A DNA stretch of 64,000 nucleotides, from assembly GCA_030340625.1 (NCBI GenBank), contig JAOPHQ010003500.1, positions 1 through 64,000 on the forward strand. Direction: 5' to 3'. How positions within the stretch are numbered: position 1 is the stretch's first letter; the number at the start of each line of letters is the position of its first letter. The DNA is from Merluccius polli. Its lineage: Eukaryota > Chordata > Actinopteri > Gadiformes > Merlucciidae. Shown here in pieces: positions 24,540 to 46,992 of the stretch. The notes beneath the pieces are model-generated. The model searched no databases and was not told where the DNA came from. It was given only the letters and a program-made list of their open reading frames with translations. A program made the position numbers and the translations under genes.

Positions 24540-25050
24540 ATGAGGGGGAAAGATGTCGGAGGGGAGGGTGGCGCAACTTCAAACCATGATGGCTGGAGCT
24601 GGGGAGCAGAAGAAGAAGGGGTGGAGGTGGGGGGGGGAAGACAGCCGTCCAGCCCTAGGTTTAGCACCATGGACAGCGGCGGCATGGCTCCATCCAGCCC
24701 CTACATTAACAGCCCCGTCGACGGCGGTGGCGGAGGAGAGGATGAAGTTATTTCATTTATTCATGTCAGGCCGGTTCACTCGCCCCCTTAAGCCATAGCC
24801 ATAGCCCATTGGGCATATTAATGCAACATGCAGATCCCCCTGGGCTTTTGGTCTTTCCCTGCCACACGCATGAAAAGCACAGCAGCTGGTTAAAATTGGG
24901 GAGTCGGTGCAAAAATCGATGAAAGTCGTGTTTGAGCTCCTCCAACTTCAACATGGCTGCAGCGCAAACAGCGAGCAAAGCGAGGCGTTTTTCTGCAGAC
25001 CTCTACAAAAAAAAACAAGAAATCGGCGTTTCCCCCCCCCCCCCCCCCCT

Positions 25051-25085
<35 letters not shown>

Positions 25086-25426
25086 TTATGTTCACTGTCA
25101 GGAACCCCCCCTCACCCACCAACACCCTCCCCCATCCTCCCCCACCCGGCGCAGGTCGGAGCCTCTGTTGCGACGTCAGCTGCTACTTTTCATTTCACGG
25201 CTCAGCGGTGAAACTCTTGAACTCTCTTCTCTCCCGGCGGACCGAACCGAACCGAACCGACCGAACCGAACCGACCGGGTCGCGGTGGGCTTTCAGCGGG
25301 CTGCGAGTGCACGCCTCGCCGCGGCGATGGTGGTGGAGGTGATGGTGGTGGTGGTGGTGGTGGTGGTTGTTATTGCTGTGTTGGTGATTTGTGCATCGCT
25401 GCCATTGCACTAGGTCATTTGAAAAA
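24540..25426 (+). other. CpG-rich intergenic DNA with unconfirmed open frames and simple repeats
   Basis: Contains poly-C (25033-25049), (TTTA)n (25050-25087), an ACCGA/ACCGAA pentamer-hexamer array (25241-25276) and (GGT)n (25327-25370). Plus-strand open frames start at 24540 and 24907/24932. They are proline-, glycine- and repeat-rich and match no family I know. I treat the stretch as a CpG-island shore rather than a gene. Confidence 0.45.
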
Positions 25427-25982
25427 GGGGGATATGAAGTGGCGTTGGGGAACAAAGATAATATAGTACGATAATAACAATGATAATATTTCCCAAAATA
25501 TAGCCAGACTGTATTTTCTTATTTTTTGTTATGTATGGATGTTGAGTATTGTATGGATGTGTTGTCTTCACTTTTTATGCAGGTCAATAGCCAACGATGC
25601 TTTGATTCAGTATGCCGTATGTATTTCCTACTATATTCCTTACTCTTATACAGGAGGGTTATGATAGCGTTTATATTCTTGGTGAGTGTGGATGAATTGC
25701 TATAGGCCTAGATAGCCCTCGATGAATTATTTATAGGGTTCGTTTGCCAATGTTGGAGTTATACAAGATTCCCTCAAACTTGAAATAGGCATATAATGGA
25801 TCAGAGACAGAGAGTTGGCCATCTGATGTTGGCATCTGAACTTACATATAAACTAAGTTAACAAGACCTCAGTTACCTGTATGGACTCTGGATAGTATTA
25901 GTGAACAATAACACAAAGATGTACGATTACCAACAGTGACAATGCTTTCTAGTACAATCTTATACCCGTGTCAAAGTTGTAA

Positions 25983-26025
25983 AAGGCTGAATGGTGGGAT
26001 AGTGTAGTGGCTAGGGTTTGTGTAA
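25983..26025 (+). repeat. SINE head fragment
   Basis: GGGATAGTGTAGTGGCTAGGG resembles the A-box part of the SINE found split at 35991-36572 (minus strand: GGATAGTGTCGTAGTTAGGG). Only the head is present. Confidence 0.4.
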
Positions 26026-29000
26026 CTACAGTAACTACAGTTAAACTACCTGTTTGCTCTAATTCTCTGTCAGTGAACTCGTGCGACATACTTTATGCCA
26101 TGTCTACATGAGTAATGCCAACACCCCTTCTTGAAAAGTATGACTACGACTACAATCACAAATTAAACCACCATGGGCTATTTCTGTTGCTGATTTACAT
26201 AATAGTATACTCACATACTTGACAGATAAATGACTCATCAACTTCGATAAAAAAAAAACGATCCTTTGTTCATGTCAAAGGTAGACAGACGAGGACACTT
26301 GGCGAATCAAACACATTTGATATCAGTTGGATGCATTTTCTGTAGTTTTAGCCGAGTCCACCGCGGGCCCAGGCCTGCACTGGCCATCTGTCAATCTTGG
26401 CAATGGCCAAAAAAAACATCCTGACAATCTCAGCGTTTGGCCTGCACCACACAAAACTGGAAAGGAAGAGGTTATTTGAAGAGGAAATCTGACATTTAAA
26501 TCAAGCACTGCAGGAGGTACTTCAACACATATTGCATCAATATATGTTATTCTTTCCTCTGGTATATTGTTTAAATTTTGATGTGAAAGTAATTTGCTCA
26601 ACACACACGCACAAGGTAACAGCTACACAATGTCACGAGGCACTTAACCTCTCTCGCTTTTATTTTCTCTTGTTCTGCGTGTAAAACAAAGGCATTCACA
26701 CTGAATTTACTGAATGATATATATTTTTGGAATAAAGGTTATGTTATGCTATAAATAACTTTGAAGCCATTCCATTCACTGTGTTTCAGTACCACTGTTT
26801 CCGGGCAACGCAGTATAATAAAATCAATGTGCAGCATTGGTGGCAGGGTTAACCTACAAAGATGACTTGCAAATGTCAATGAAAATACAATTCTATCATG
26901 TGCTGTAAAAACATTGGCACGTTGGTCACCACAGTTCATTCTTCCACATCATTGAATCTACTATAGAGCTTCAATGATCCGGAAAATGTAAATAGCTTCC
27001 ATAATCATTTGGTATTTGGTTATGATTGGTGACGATAACACTCTAAGTTGTCTACTTATTCATTTTTAGGGCATTATACTTTAGTGTACTGACCAATACA
27101 TTATATTGTGGTGTTTTTATTTCCTTACTTCTCTATAGGGGTGGGATACCTGTATAAGCCGCTTGGGGTTTTTTTTGCCTAACTTTCATAGTGTCTTTTA
27201 ATGTCTGTCTCCTTATTTTTAACTATTTTGTTGTACAAACAATCATCGAAGCTAAACAAACATGTCATCATAGAGAACATACTACTAGGTTGTGAATTAT
27301 GGGTATATGCACGCAATTATATGGTTGTATTTCACTATCTATTCATTGACTACGAGACCCTTTAACATTGATGAGACTATGAGACCTTGTAACATCAGCA
27401 TTTCAAACCACCCTTTCACTTTCTGGGCCCTAATAATGATATTAATGAGGCGATGTCATTCAGGAGGCCCCAGTGTGCCGGTCTGAGTGAAAGACACAAA
27501 CACCATTTGTCATTAGCTCAAAGATAAACAAAATAAACCCAGACAGAATTTCAATGTACAAAAACAGCAACAACATCTAGAGGTCTAACACAGCAAGGTC
27601 AATCGTTGATTGGGTGAGTAACTCTGTCTTTTCCTGGAATAGTGCAGGGATCTGTCACTAGCGTTCTGCTGTTACAGACCGAATCATCTGTTGAGAGCAG
27701 CCCAGAGGCCCCAGGGTCGCTGCTTAACGTCTATATCACACCATGCACCGAAGGGCTTCATTGTGAGTAAGCGTGTACACAAATCAAGTAAGACAGAGAG
27801 AGACGTAAGGTGAGGTATTTTTGTTTAATACAGCACCAAAGGCAGGCTATAGTTTTTTTTTAATCCAATTATCAAAGGAGGATGAAAGAGTTAGTTAGTG
27901 GCGATAAATGGGGGATTTGCATAGAAAATGTAATCTGTAAACGTGTTTCATGGAAAGTTTTTCATTATAGGCAGTGTGTTATTATATAAGATAGCCTTGC
28001 AGAGCAATCCTATACAGCTATTCTAAAGGTGCCTTTAAAAGATATTTCCCTTGATATTCTTCCTTGACTCTTCCTTTTGCTTAGTTTCCATTTTCATAAT
28101 TGATTTGGTGATTCTTTGTCCAACTTTATATCTCCGGTCATCTTTCTTCCCCCTGTAAAACGATGAAAGTCACCTGCTGTTTGCTGCTGTGCTTCCTCAC
28201 TTACGCCTTTGTTCGGCACAACCTTGGTAATTTGACAACCATTGTTTCCAGGACTTGCCTGCCGAGGTTTACGTACTATTGCATCACTGCTCGGTGCAGT
28301 CGTACGCCATAATATTCAAACCACTTGAACTTTTCAGCTGAGAATTTTTGACAGTTAATTCTGCGCTTCAATAGAAAGACATTGGAGGTAAAAAAAAAAA
28401 AAGAAGAGGGATACGTTTAAAAAATGTCACTTTTACTAGGAGGAGAAGGCTGACATGAACAGATGTGTGAAAGCATCAGAGATTCTTGGTTTATTTATTC
28501 AGAGCAATGGAGAGAATTGATAGTCCTAACTGGTTGTCAATATTAATAGTAGGCCTTGTAGTAGTGCAGTTTTGCATTGTAAGCATGGCTCATGATTTCA
28601 TGCTTTTCCCCTAATAAATCAATTTGCAATACATACGATGAACGCCATTTATATTCTGTAGAATATATGACTGCAATCACTTAGCATGGAAGCTTTCCAC
28701 AGTGGGCTGTGTCAAAAGAAATCCCCACCATCCGCCACCACAAGTGTCGCCAAATTCACCCAAATCTGGCACTCTCCAAGAATATGGCAGTTTAGCCATC
28801 TGACAGGAAACAAAACTAGCAACCTGTAATGAATGCCACTGTGCAGCCTGCACCCAGAAAGACGACATCACCTGTATCTTCACCTTCCTCTTGAATCTTT
28901 CTTAGACCAAATGTCTACAAGGTTGCAGGGCCGCACTCAAAGCACTTTGCAACACAACTGGCAAAATTGACTCACATTTACTCACAACAGCAAACAGGTT

Positions 29001-31630
29001 AGCAGGGGTCGACTCAAAGAGGGGTCAAGGTTCAACCCTTCAGTTGTCAGACACATCTATTCTGACTGCAGAGCTATGTATCATACAGAAATGGTTTCAA
29101 CTGAATCCGGCATGTCAACAACACCTCAAAGTGGGCTTGACAGTTCAATGTGGCCCTATATCTAGAGATACCCTATATTACTGGAGTAGTGCAATGACAT
29201 TTTGATTTGTTCTTCCAAAACTGACAGTTGGCAGCTCGATTGCAACAGAGGCCAAGCACATATCCTTCACCGTGGACGAAAAGATACACTGACATTTGTA
29301 AAGACGTGTCTTTGGGCTTGCAAGAGAGGTTGACATAAATGTCAGCAAAGAACATAAAAAAAACTGATTTAAAGAGCAAAATGATTGTAGGGGGAGGGAA
29401 AGCCTGGCTTTCCTTTTCCTGTTGAAATCAATAATGTCATTAGTTTATTTGAAACATGTAAACTGTGACTTTGAAACAGATGAATCATTTAGATGACTGC
29501 TACAAAATGAGCAATAATATGTTTTGTTTTTTTAGGAGCAATGGATATATTTTCGTCTGACTGCTATTCTCCAAATAAGCCACATTAGTTCATGTTTGGA
29601 TTAAGATGCAAAGTAACTGATGCAAATTGAAAATCAACAAAGAGCAGAAAATAGTTTGAGGGCTTGGTGTTCCTTACCTTCATATGTAAATCCCCTATCC
29701 TAACAGATGTGTTTTATAGGTTATGCCCATTGCCACTTTAAAGACACAACATTCTTAATATTAAAAGTCAACAGATAGTTTTGAGTAATTCAACAGAGCT
29801 GTAATCATGTTAATGCCAAAGGCAGTGTGTGAGTCCTTTCTTGGATTCACTATTAGTTTAATTAATAGTTGCCTTGCCAAGCCAGTGGCCCACACAGTGA
29901 TTCACTGATTCTAGAAGAAGAGGAAGGAGAAATATCTGGCATTAAAACAGAATAATAATCTTTTTAGAAGCACTGTTTAGAAAATGCTAAATATTACACG
30001 GAAAAGCAATGCATTAAACCATTTTATGCTTTACCTATTGAAGCATCATTCATATATCTAAGTATCATCCCATTGTTCATTATAACAAGGTGTTCATATG
30101 CAACACTATTGCTTCTGAAAACTAAAATATCCATTGCAACCAAAAAAAACAGACAGTGACCAGACCAGATCAATTCCTTTACTTTTGTATGCGCATGGCT
30201 GCAAATACTACACTTAAAACGCACTGTAACTAACTACAATGCAATGCATTGTAGCAGTAGCAGTGTTATTTGCCAACTGTAACCTTTCCTTCCCCTCCCA
30301 TAGACCATGTGCCACATACGAATGGCTCACGGCTGTGTGTGCTGCAACGGCAGAGGGGGGGCAGCACAAGCCATTGTGTGTATGAGAGTGAAATGGGAAA
30401 AGGATTGGCTGTGCAAGCACGCAGAGAATACTTAATGAGGTGCAGACAGGGAAAGTTCAGCGGGAAAGGTTACACAAGATATATTGAATGAAACCACACT
30501 GGGTAATCTCCCAGTGTTTCACACTGGCTATTTTGTCTTGAATCTGTTTTTTTCTTCAAATCTTTCACATCTTCAAGGTTGAGTTAAGTTTTGTACATTT
30601 TAGTCACACTTGAACACTGATGAATATCGCCACCATGAATAGTCATGCTTTACGCTGCATGCTGCAGGCAATATTGTTAATTAACTATTGACAAGACGTT
30701 TTCTTATACACATGCACTCTGAAATACATTGATTCTATCGGATCCACACATTTTTCTTTCCATATTATCGCGGTTTCGCAGAAAGCATCTAACTTTGAGA
30801 TTTTAATGAATTATTATGAATTATGAATTATTCAACGCTATAATTCAATCATTCCGAGCTGATTGTTCTGAACTCCCTTCAGTGTTGCCAAGCCAGTAGT
30901 CATTAAACCGAACATAGGCCTATATTTTGTATTCATCGTGCTTTTAAACCACTGATGGGTAAAGCAAATCTATCAAAAGGATATTTCCCAAGCTGGGGGA
31001 TCTTTTGAAGCCACAAGTCATTAGATCCAGAGTAGCAAAGCAAAATTATGTTTCCCATGTAACAGGATTGTTGTTGTGTTTCTTTCTGTTGATTCTTCTA
31101 TTGTTCGTGTTTGTACAGCTTGTCTTTCTTTAAGACTGGTTAGGGTTAGGTTTAGAGTTAGAGTCAGGCCCCATACTGTATACAGTCTTAGCATAAAGAA
31201 TGGCTTCCACAAATTCAGTGTATTGGAAGCTTTCAATAACACACAGCTTATTTTCCTGGATACATTACTAATAATACTTGATTTACAACAAAACTCTCAT
31301 TCAAAACATACACATCCTATTCTTCCATTGGGACAATAGGAAGTAAAAGCTAAATAAATGGTATTGCACTGTGGACTAACAGTACAGTCTGTGTCCTATT
31401 TCAGACACAAGGTTAGTAGACAAGAGGAATAAAAAGCAGATCCTGTGTGGTCTTCCCAGCAGAGAGAGAAAGAGTGGAGAGAGCCATGCTGATTGTTTCC
31501 CTGAGTGGGAGGCACTAGTGGGAGGCACACACACTCACTGTGAGACTAAATGTAGGCTATGCACGATCATCCAATAGGAGCGCTCAAAGATGTTATTCTG
31601 TAAGAATAAGTATGAGATAGATTTAGTCTT

Positions 31631-31667
31631 TAACACCCAGTGCACGCCAGTAGGTGCACTGGTGTTA
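31631..31667. other. Near-perfect hairpin
   Basis: TAACACCCAGTGCAC (31631-31645) pairs with GTGCACTGGTGTTA (31654-31667) with one bulged C and an 8-nt loop. It lies in intergenic DNA. Confidence 0.65.
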
Positions 31668-32914
31668 GAAATAATCTTTATGCATGTAACCAAATTTCAA
31701 ACGCAGACTGATGCTTTAACTTTTTTTCCTTTTAATGTGCCTTTCTCAATTTAGTAGCAAGGGATTTAGTCAATTCTATACCAGCTATGTTAGGTGTAGA
31801 TGCCGAGGTTGTATTCATCTGAATTCCTAACATACAAACTTGAACAATTGAACAAAGATTGTGTTCAAAATGTCTACTACTATCAAAATGTCTTTACGTC
31901 TGACTTTATTACTAAGAGAAACAATATAACCAAAGATTTTCATTAAATGTACATGTCACCATAGGACCAAGGATGCACCATGGATTCTGTCTCCATTTCA
32001 TCACGATTGCCTTACGGTCATGTAGAGTGCAGCACCATTACCAACTGATTTGCTTCTAATTTGCAATGCATTACTGGGTAATAAACTAATTGAATATAAT
32101 TACAATTAAGTCCAATTGTAAATGCCTGATTAATTATGTAGATGTTTCTACTGAATTGGGAATTTAAAAAAAGACATGAATTAAAAAAATGGTTTATTAA
32201 ACAGTTATTTCAAATAATCATATAATGAGATAGGCTACAAAAAGGATCTATGGAGTTCAAAATCAAATAAGAGACTATATAAATGCAATAAATACTAAAT
32301 GTAATAAACAATATATAAAAGTGATTTCCCTCCAGCACTTTTATATACGGGTCATTCGGCTGAACCCCTTCTAGCCGAAGCTGAGGCTGAGCAGGTGCAC
32401 CATTTGCAGTGATCACCGGTGTCCGACATCTCATCTCCACGGTTCCTTGATCAATACTTCATCAACGCTCACATGGAATACACAAGCTTTGATTCTCCTT
32501 ACAACCTTGAAGTGTGATTCTCCACCCCGACCCTGCTGTGCTCGGCCCGGGCCTGAGTAGGCTCCGACTCACCCTCCCATTGGCTGTTGAAAAGACTTCA
32601 CAGAGTGAACCAACGGAGAAGCCCAGCCCCTGTAGAGTACAGTTGGGGCCCCCTCCTCCTCTCCATCTTAGTCCTGACCCACTGTAATTCTCTCAGCGCA
32701 GCAGGGTAGGCCAGACCCTCTTTTGTCCACTTGCACCGTGCGCACACACTCTGGGATACGTAGGTTCGTTATGCCAAATGTAAGCGTTTTTTTTAAATGA
32801 CAAATGACTCCAAAAAACTTAACGCGACATATTTACTGTTTAGACCGTTTAGATTGTTTTAAAAGCCTTTGAAGAACATTTATTTGTATTTTCTTGTGAA
32901 CCTAAATTTGGTAT

Positions 32915-33160
32915 TTAGTGTTTGGATAGCCTCTTCTTTCCTACATGATACAGGTTTCCCTTTTGTCTGATGCCAAGGCTTTTTCCATTTTTTCCTCGCC
33001 AGCTGGTCAGGGGTCTCCTGCTAGCTGCCGCAAGGGCCCCTAGCTCACTTCCTACTTTCTCCAGCACCTGTTCCTGTTTGGCAAGGCGGTCTTGAGGATC
33101 CTGCGAGTTTGGAGAACAGCCATCTGCTCTCCAATACTGCAGCGTTTTTTTTACCCACAA
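32915..33160 (-). pseudogene. Possible LTR-retrotransposon gag-like fragment
   Basis: An 81-codon minus-strand frame contains SQDPQDRLAKQEQVLEK followed by an alanine-rich stretch. It resembles the N-terminal coiled-coil of Gypsy-type gag proteins in fish. No LTR, zinc knuckle or polymerase sequence is nearby, so this would be a small remnant at best. Confidence 0.2.
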
Positions 33161-33484
33161 TCCCCAGAGTCCTCTGTGTGCATCCCCATTTATAACAAGC
33201 TCTGAAGCCCAGTGGCGACTGAAATCCAGTAAGAGCTGTAATGGATTGGCATGCTGGCTTATCTCAAATTGACTATAGCTAAAGGGAGTGTCTTTGTACT
33301 GTAGGTGGTCCCTTCATGACCCACTGAAACCCTGAACCGACAGCACAGATCAAAGCTTAATTGAATGCATGCATACAAGGTGACTGTTTACAGTGATCTG
33401 CAGCTGAAATCCTGAAAGTGTATTGATTAAAGCCTTTTCTTGGTTTTTTTGTCCTATTTGAAGTTAAACAAACATATGGTAACC

Positions 33485-33564
33485 TGAGTGACAGAGACAG
33501 AGACATCTAGACAGACAGACAGGCAAACAGGCAGGCAGGCACACACACACACACACACACACAC
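33485..33564. repeat. Compound (AGAC)n-(GGCA)n-(CA)n repeat
   Basis: Short tandem units change from GACAGA/AGAC to GGCA and then CA. Confidence 0.9.
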
Positions 33565-33689
33565 GGTTCTCTTATTTTGGTGGGACACGTGTACATTTTG
33601 CAAAAGTAATTCTGTGCGTGTGTATTCTTTATGCAGTTCACTAAATGTACATCTTGTCATTATTTAACGCTGCATAATACGTCCCAGCA

Positions 33690-34118
33690 GTGCATTCACC
33701 ACAACAACGTCTTCGCTACCTGTTATTGACTACATGTCCCATGCCGCCACCCGTCCTGCGTAGTGCGCATGGCCGAAAAGGTGGAGCGCGTAAATCGCGG
33801 ATATGCCGTTCCGTAAAATGGCGGCGTGACAGAGGCTTGTTTAAATTTTTTTAGTTTGAAACAACAGTCGTCACCGTTTCTGTAAAGGGGGGGGGACTGT
33901 CTGGACCTGATTTAAATTTTAAGCGATAAGAATAGGGAATTGTTTAAATTCCTGAAAGGGTATGTCTTTACTTTTTTATCCGAAACAAATCTCCGCTTCA
34001 CCGCTAATACGCTTGACGCACGGTAGCTTTAAAACGTTAGCGGCGCGCGCGTGTGTGTGTGTGTGTGTGTGTGTGTGAGTGAGTGAGTGAGTGTGTGTGT
34101 GTGTGTGTGTCTGTCTGA

Positions 34119-34156
<38 letters not shown>

Positions 34157-34350
34157 GTGGAGCGGGGGGGGCGTTTTTGGCCTGCATAAAGTATAATATA
34201 AATTTCACTTTAAAATCACTTCCCATGTATTACGTCACGACGGTTACTCCACCACGTCCCGTGTAATGGCACGGCTAGCGGGTTAGCTGACATGCTAGCC
34301 GGCTAGCCATGGTAACATGGTCCATGAGGGACCGGCATTATGGCGGCATG
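33690..34350 (+). promoter_or_regulatory. nup50: nup50 promoter / 5' untranslated region
   Basis: CpG-rich block upstream of the first coding exon. ACTACATGTCCCATGC (33729-33744) fits the ZNF143/THAP11-type element found in many housekeeping promoters. AAAATGGCGGC (33815-33825) is a YY1-type site of the kind usually placed just downstream of the start site, and TTATGGCGGCATG recurs near 34338. Human NUP50 has a non-coding first exon; AAGG|GTATGT near 33959 is a possible donor here. The start site and exon 1 limits are inferred. Confidence 0.55.
34050..34146. repeat. (GT)n/(GAGT)n microsatellite
   Basis: GT tract interrupted by GAGTGAGTGAGTGAGT and CTGTCTGA units. Confidence 0.94.
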
Positions 34351-34575
34351 TCGTCTGACTTTCTCATTTTATGACCACCCATCGGCTTGTCAGTGTCGTT
34401 AACCACCGCTGGGGTGATGGTGGACCAGGGGTTTGGTTTTGGGTCTGGTCTTTTGTCAGATGAGGTCCCGTTCACTGTGTTGTACGTTGACTTGACTTAA
34501 CCCATACTTGGAGACCCAGTCATAGCGTCGGTATCAATGAAATACAACTTCGTGGGTTGTGTAGAAGTAAATATC

Positions 34576-34624
<49 letters not shown>
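34576..34624. repeat. (TA)n microsatellite
   Basis: About 24 TA units upstream of the first coding exon of nup50. Confidence 0.95.
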
Positions 34625-34627
<3 letters not shown>

Positions 34628-34928
34628 ATGTCAGTGTATTTAACCACGTTGTTATGGGTGCTCCTGTGATGGAGAACCAGTGATTTGCAGAGTATGAGCC
34701 CCTAAGCTGTGTTAGACAGCAGTGTTACACATTGACTTGCTCACCTCGAAATTGGAGGTGACCAAATAATCCTATATATGATGTGGTTAAGAAATGGCAT
34801 CGATATCAATGAAATGTAACTTCATTAGTTGTGTAGCGCCTTTCCATCCATGGTAGGAGTGGGTTGTGAACTGTTATGGTGGTGTGTGACGTTAACTGCA
34901 TCTTTCACCTTGATCCAGACCAGGTGTG

Positions 34929-44695
<9,767 letters not shown>

Positions 44696-44997
44696 AGACC
44701 CCCACACCCACCCCCTTTACCTCTCCTCACTCCCTTTCCCTTCATCATCTCGGCACCCACCTCCATCACAATCCATGCAAACACACAATCCGCCCTTTCT
44801 TTGTTGTTCCCTGCAAAGGGACTTTGTCAGAAATGAAGGACCTGTTTTTGGTCTGGTCGCACAATGCACACACCCGTCTGTGACCGGTGAAAACCGGAAC
44901 GAAAGACAGTTTGTGACCTAACTACCTATTTTCGGCGTCCACACACATACTTCACACGCAAAGCTCTCAAACGGTCCGACACTATTTCTACCCCACA

Positions 44998-45029
<32 letters not shown>

Positions 45030-45520
45030 CACAACCAATTGGTCCTTTTTACTGTGAAATCGAAAGCAGAATCCCCACTCGTCTCGCAGTAATGGAGTGG
45101 ATTGAGTTTGTTTTTAGTTTTATTTCTTCTTAATTCACACCTTGACATCGGCTCCATCCCGTACACGCTGTCGGCAGTCGGTCTGGTGGCCTAATCCATG
45201 CTGCTGTTGTTATTTTAAATAAGAACGTGGGATGAAGCCGTTTAAATTATACTGTTTGTTTTTATGATTTGGTCCTACTTGTCAGGAAGGACGGTTGGTG
45301 GAATAGTAGGTATGAATCTGTGCATGATTGAACTTTAATGTTTTATACTTGCAATTACCTTCTTTTTTTTGTCGTCTTAACAGCATTTTTTTTTTTTCCG
45401 GAAGAGAACAAAACAAGGAGTGTGTTTGTGTGTCTGTGTGTCTTTGTGTGCGTCTGAATCGGCATCACAGGGTGGCGGTGGGGGAACTATAATCGCCAAA
45501 TAAAACTCATTGTCAGTTTG
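44696..45520 (+). other. nup50: nup50 3' UTR with poly(A) signal
   Basis: AATAAA at 45499-45504 is the first plus-strand canonical signal after the stop, giving a 3' UTR of about 800 nt. A poly-C run (44997-45021) lies inside. A further plus-strand AATAAA near 48083 would be a distal alternative, without support. Confidence 0.65.
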
Positions 45521-45700
45521 GTTTTACAAATTTTTAAAAAGAAAATTACAGAAAGTGGATTTTTCCCCACAAGCGGTTAGCAGGAGACTGCGAGTATCTC
45601 ACGCCCGGACCGGCGAGCGTGTTGAGTGTTGAGGCTGTGTGCTATTTATTATACAGGCGGAACATGTGGACCTCTGGTTAAAGTCACTGCAGCCGTAGTC

Positions 45701-45836
<136 letters not shown>

Positions 45837-46119
45837 GGTGCTCTAGCAATGCTATATTAAGGAAAAAGGGATATGATGACGAGCAACTTGTTGTTGTGGT
45901 TGTTTTCATGCATCTCTTTTCAACATGGGCGTAATTGTTTATTTTTTGTTTTTTTTCCAAGTGTCCCTTATGTGACTATTAGATGATGGCCTTGTACGTG
46001 AGGCATGTTGTCATTGGCTTTTAAGTCATTTATTAAAAGGAAAAACCACCAATCACGTGTGCCCTGCTCTGTCACTTGGCCATTGAACTGCATGCAGTCC
46101 TTCAGAAAATAGGTTGGAT

Positions 46120-46256
46120 GTAGAGCTGAAGGATGTGGTAAAACATTCAAATTGCGATTATTTTTGACAGCTATTGCAATATGATTCACTATTAGTGGGA
46201 ATTCACTTTTTTTATCACCATTTTCATATTCACTGAAAAAAACGATTAAAATAATA
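46120..46256. mobile_element. Fragment of the GGGCTGAACGAT hAT-like MITE family
   Basis: AGAGCTGAAGGATGTGG, AAATTGCGATTATTTTTGACAG, ATATGATTCACTATTAGTGG and TATTCACTGAAAAAAACGAT follow 37518-37660 closely. The right end was not found. Confidence 0.65.
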
Positions 46257-46776
46257 ATGTGACATTTGAATTGTCAATATTGTAGTTTCAAAGATCCTTT
46301 GTTATGTTTAGTCATTTAATTCAAACCCATTAACACCTCATCTTAATGAACATATTTAGTTGCTAATGGTTCACTGCACTATACTGCATTATAAAAGCTT
46401 AATTAAATAGGACACCCACAGTAACAATGATAAACTCACCGTATTGTTAAACGCTTTGGATAATAGCATTCACAAAATGTTAAATGATTTCATAGCAATG
46501 CAGATATCCTGTATGCCGAAAATGGGATCTCAGTAATGAACTGTTGAAACATTAAATGTCAAAGCACCCAACCAGGAAGAGAAGTTAACATATCTCAGAA
46601 TTACAATGATCAAAATCCATGAATCCCACATTCTCCAACTGTTATGATCATCTTGTAAATGCCCTGTGTGGGCCCAAGGTCGTCACTGTAGGAGCCAACG
46701 GGGACTGAAGAGCAGCCGGTATCAGCAGGAGATCTGCTGCTGGAGTCGACCTTCCTGCCTTCTGGATTACAAAAGA

Positions 46777-46862
46777 TCTTTTCACAGGGTCACCGCCGCA
46801 GGACAACAGCGGCGTCGCTCATAACACTCATCATGGGTCTGCTGCCGTTATGCAGCAGGTAG
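46777..46862. mobile_element. Partial copy of the 41702-41928 MITE
   Basis: CTTTTCACAGGGTCACCGCC, GCTCATAACACTCAT and ATGGGTCTGCTGCC match one arm of the MITE in nup50 intron 6. Confidence 0.55.
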
Positions 46863-46918
46863 ACTGAACTAGTGAAGGACCAACGTTGGCCATTGCTGCT
46901 GACTATTCAGACACATGA

Positions 46919-46992
46919 ACCCCAGCAACCCCACTCAGCAACCCCAGCAACCCCACCCAGCAACCCCAGCGACCCCACTCAGCAACCCCAGC
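46919..46992. repeat. Minisatellite of CAGCAACCCCA units
   Basis: Seven or so copies of (A)GCAACCCCA(C)(T/C)C in about 75 bp. Confidence 0.85.

Larger units (their letters stand above)
25450..33690. other. Intergenic region between phf21b and nup50, microsatellite-poor
   Basis: About 8.2 kb without a recognisable exon on either strand. Unlike the rest of the window it has almost no long dinucleotide tract; the first is at 33541. It is AT-rich, with stretches of clustered homeodomain-type TAATTA/CAATTA words (for example 32040-32145). Because it separates two divergent promoters it is a natural place for regulatory elements, but I cannot show conservation. Confidence 0.5.

Noticed and set aside
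24540..24798. Plus-strand frames including MDSGGMAPSSPYINSPVDGG as a possible N-terminus of another gene
   Set aside because: Looks coding-like but matches nothing known, has no clear donor, and no gene is expected between phf21b and nup50.
31139..31165. TTAGGG-like repeats suggesting an interstitial telomere
   Set aside because: Only two TTAGGG-type units followed by degenerate TTAGAG words.
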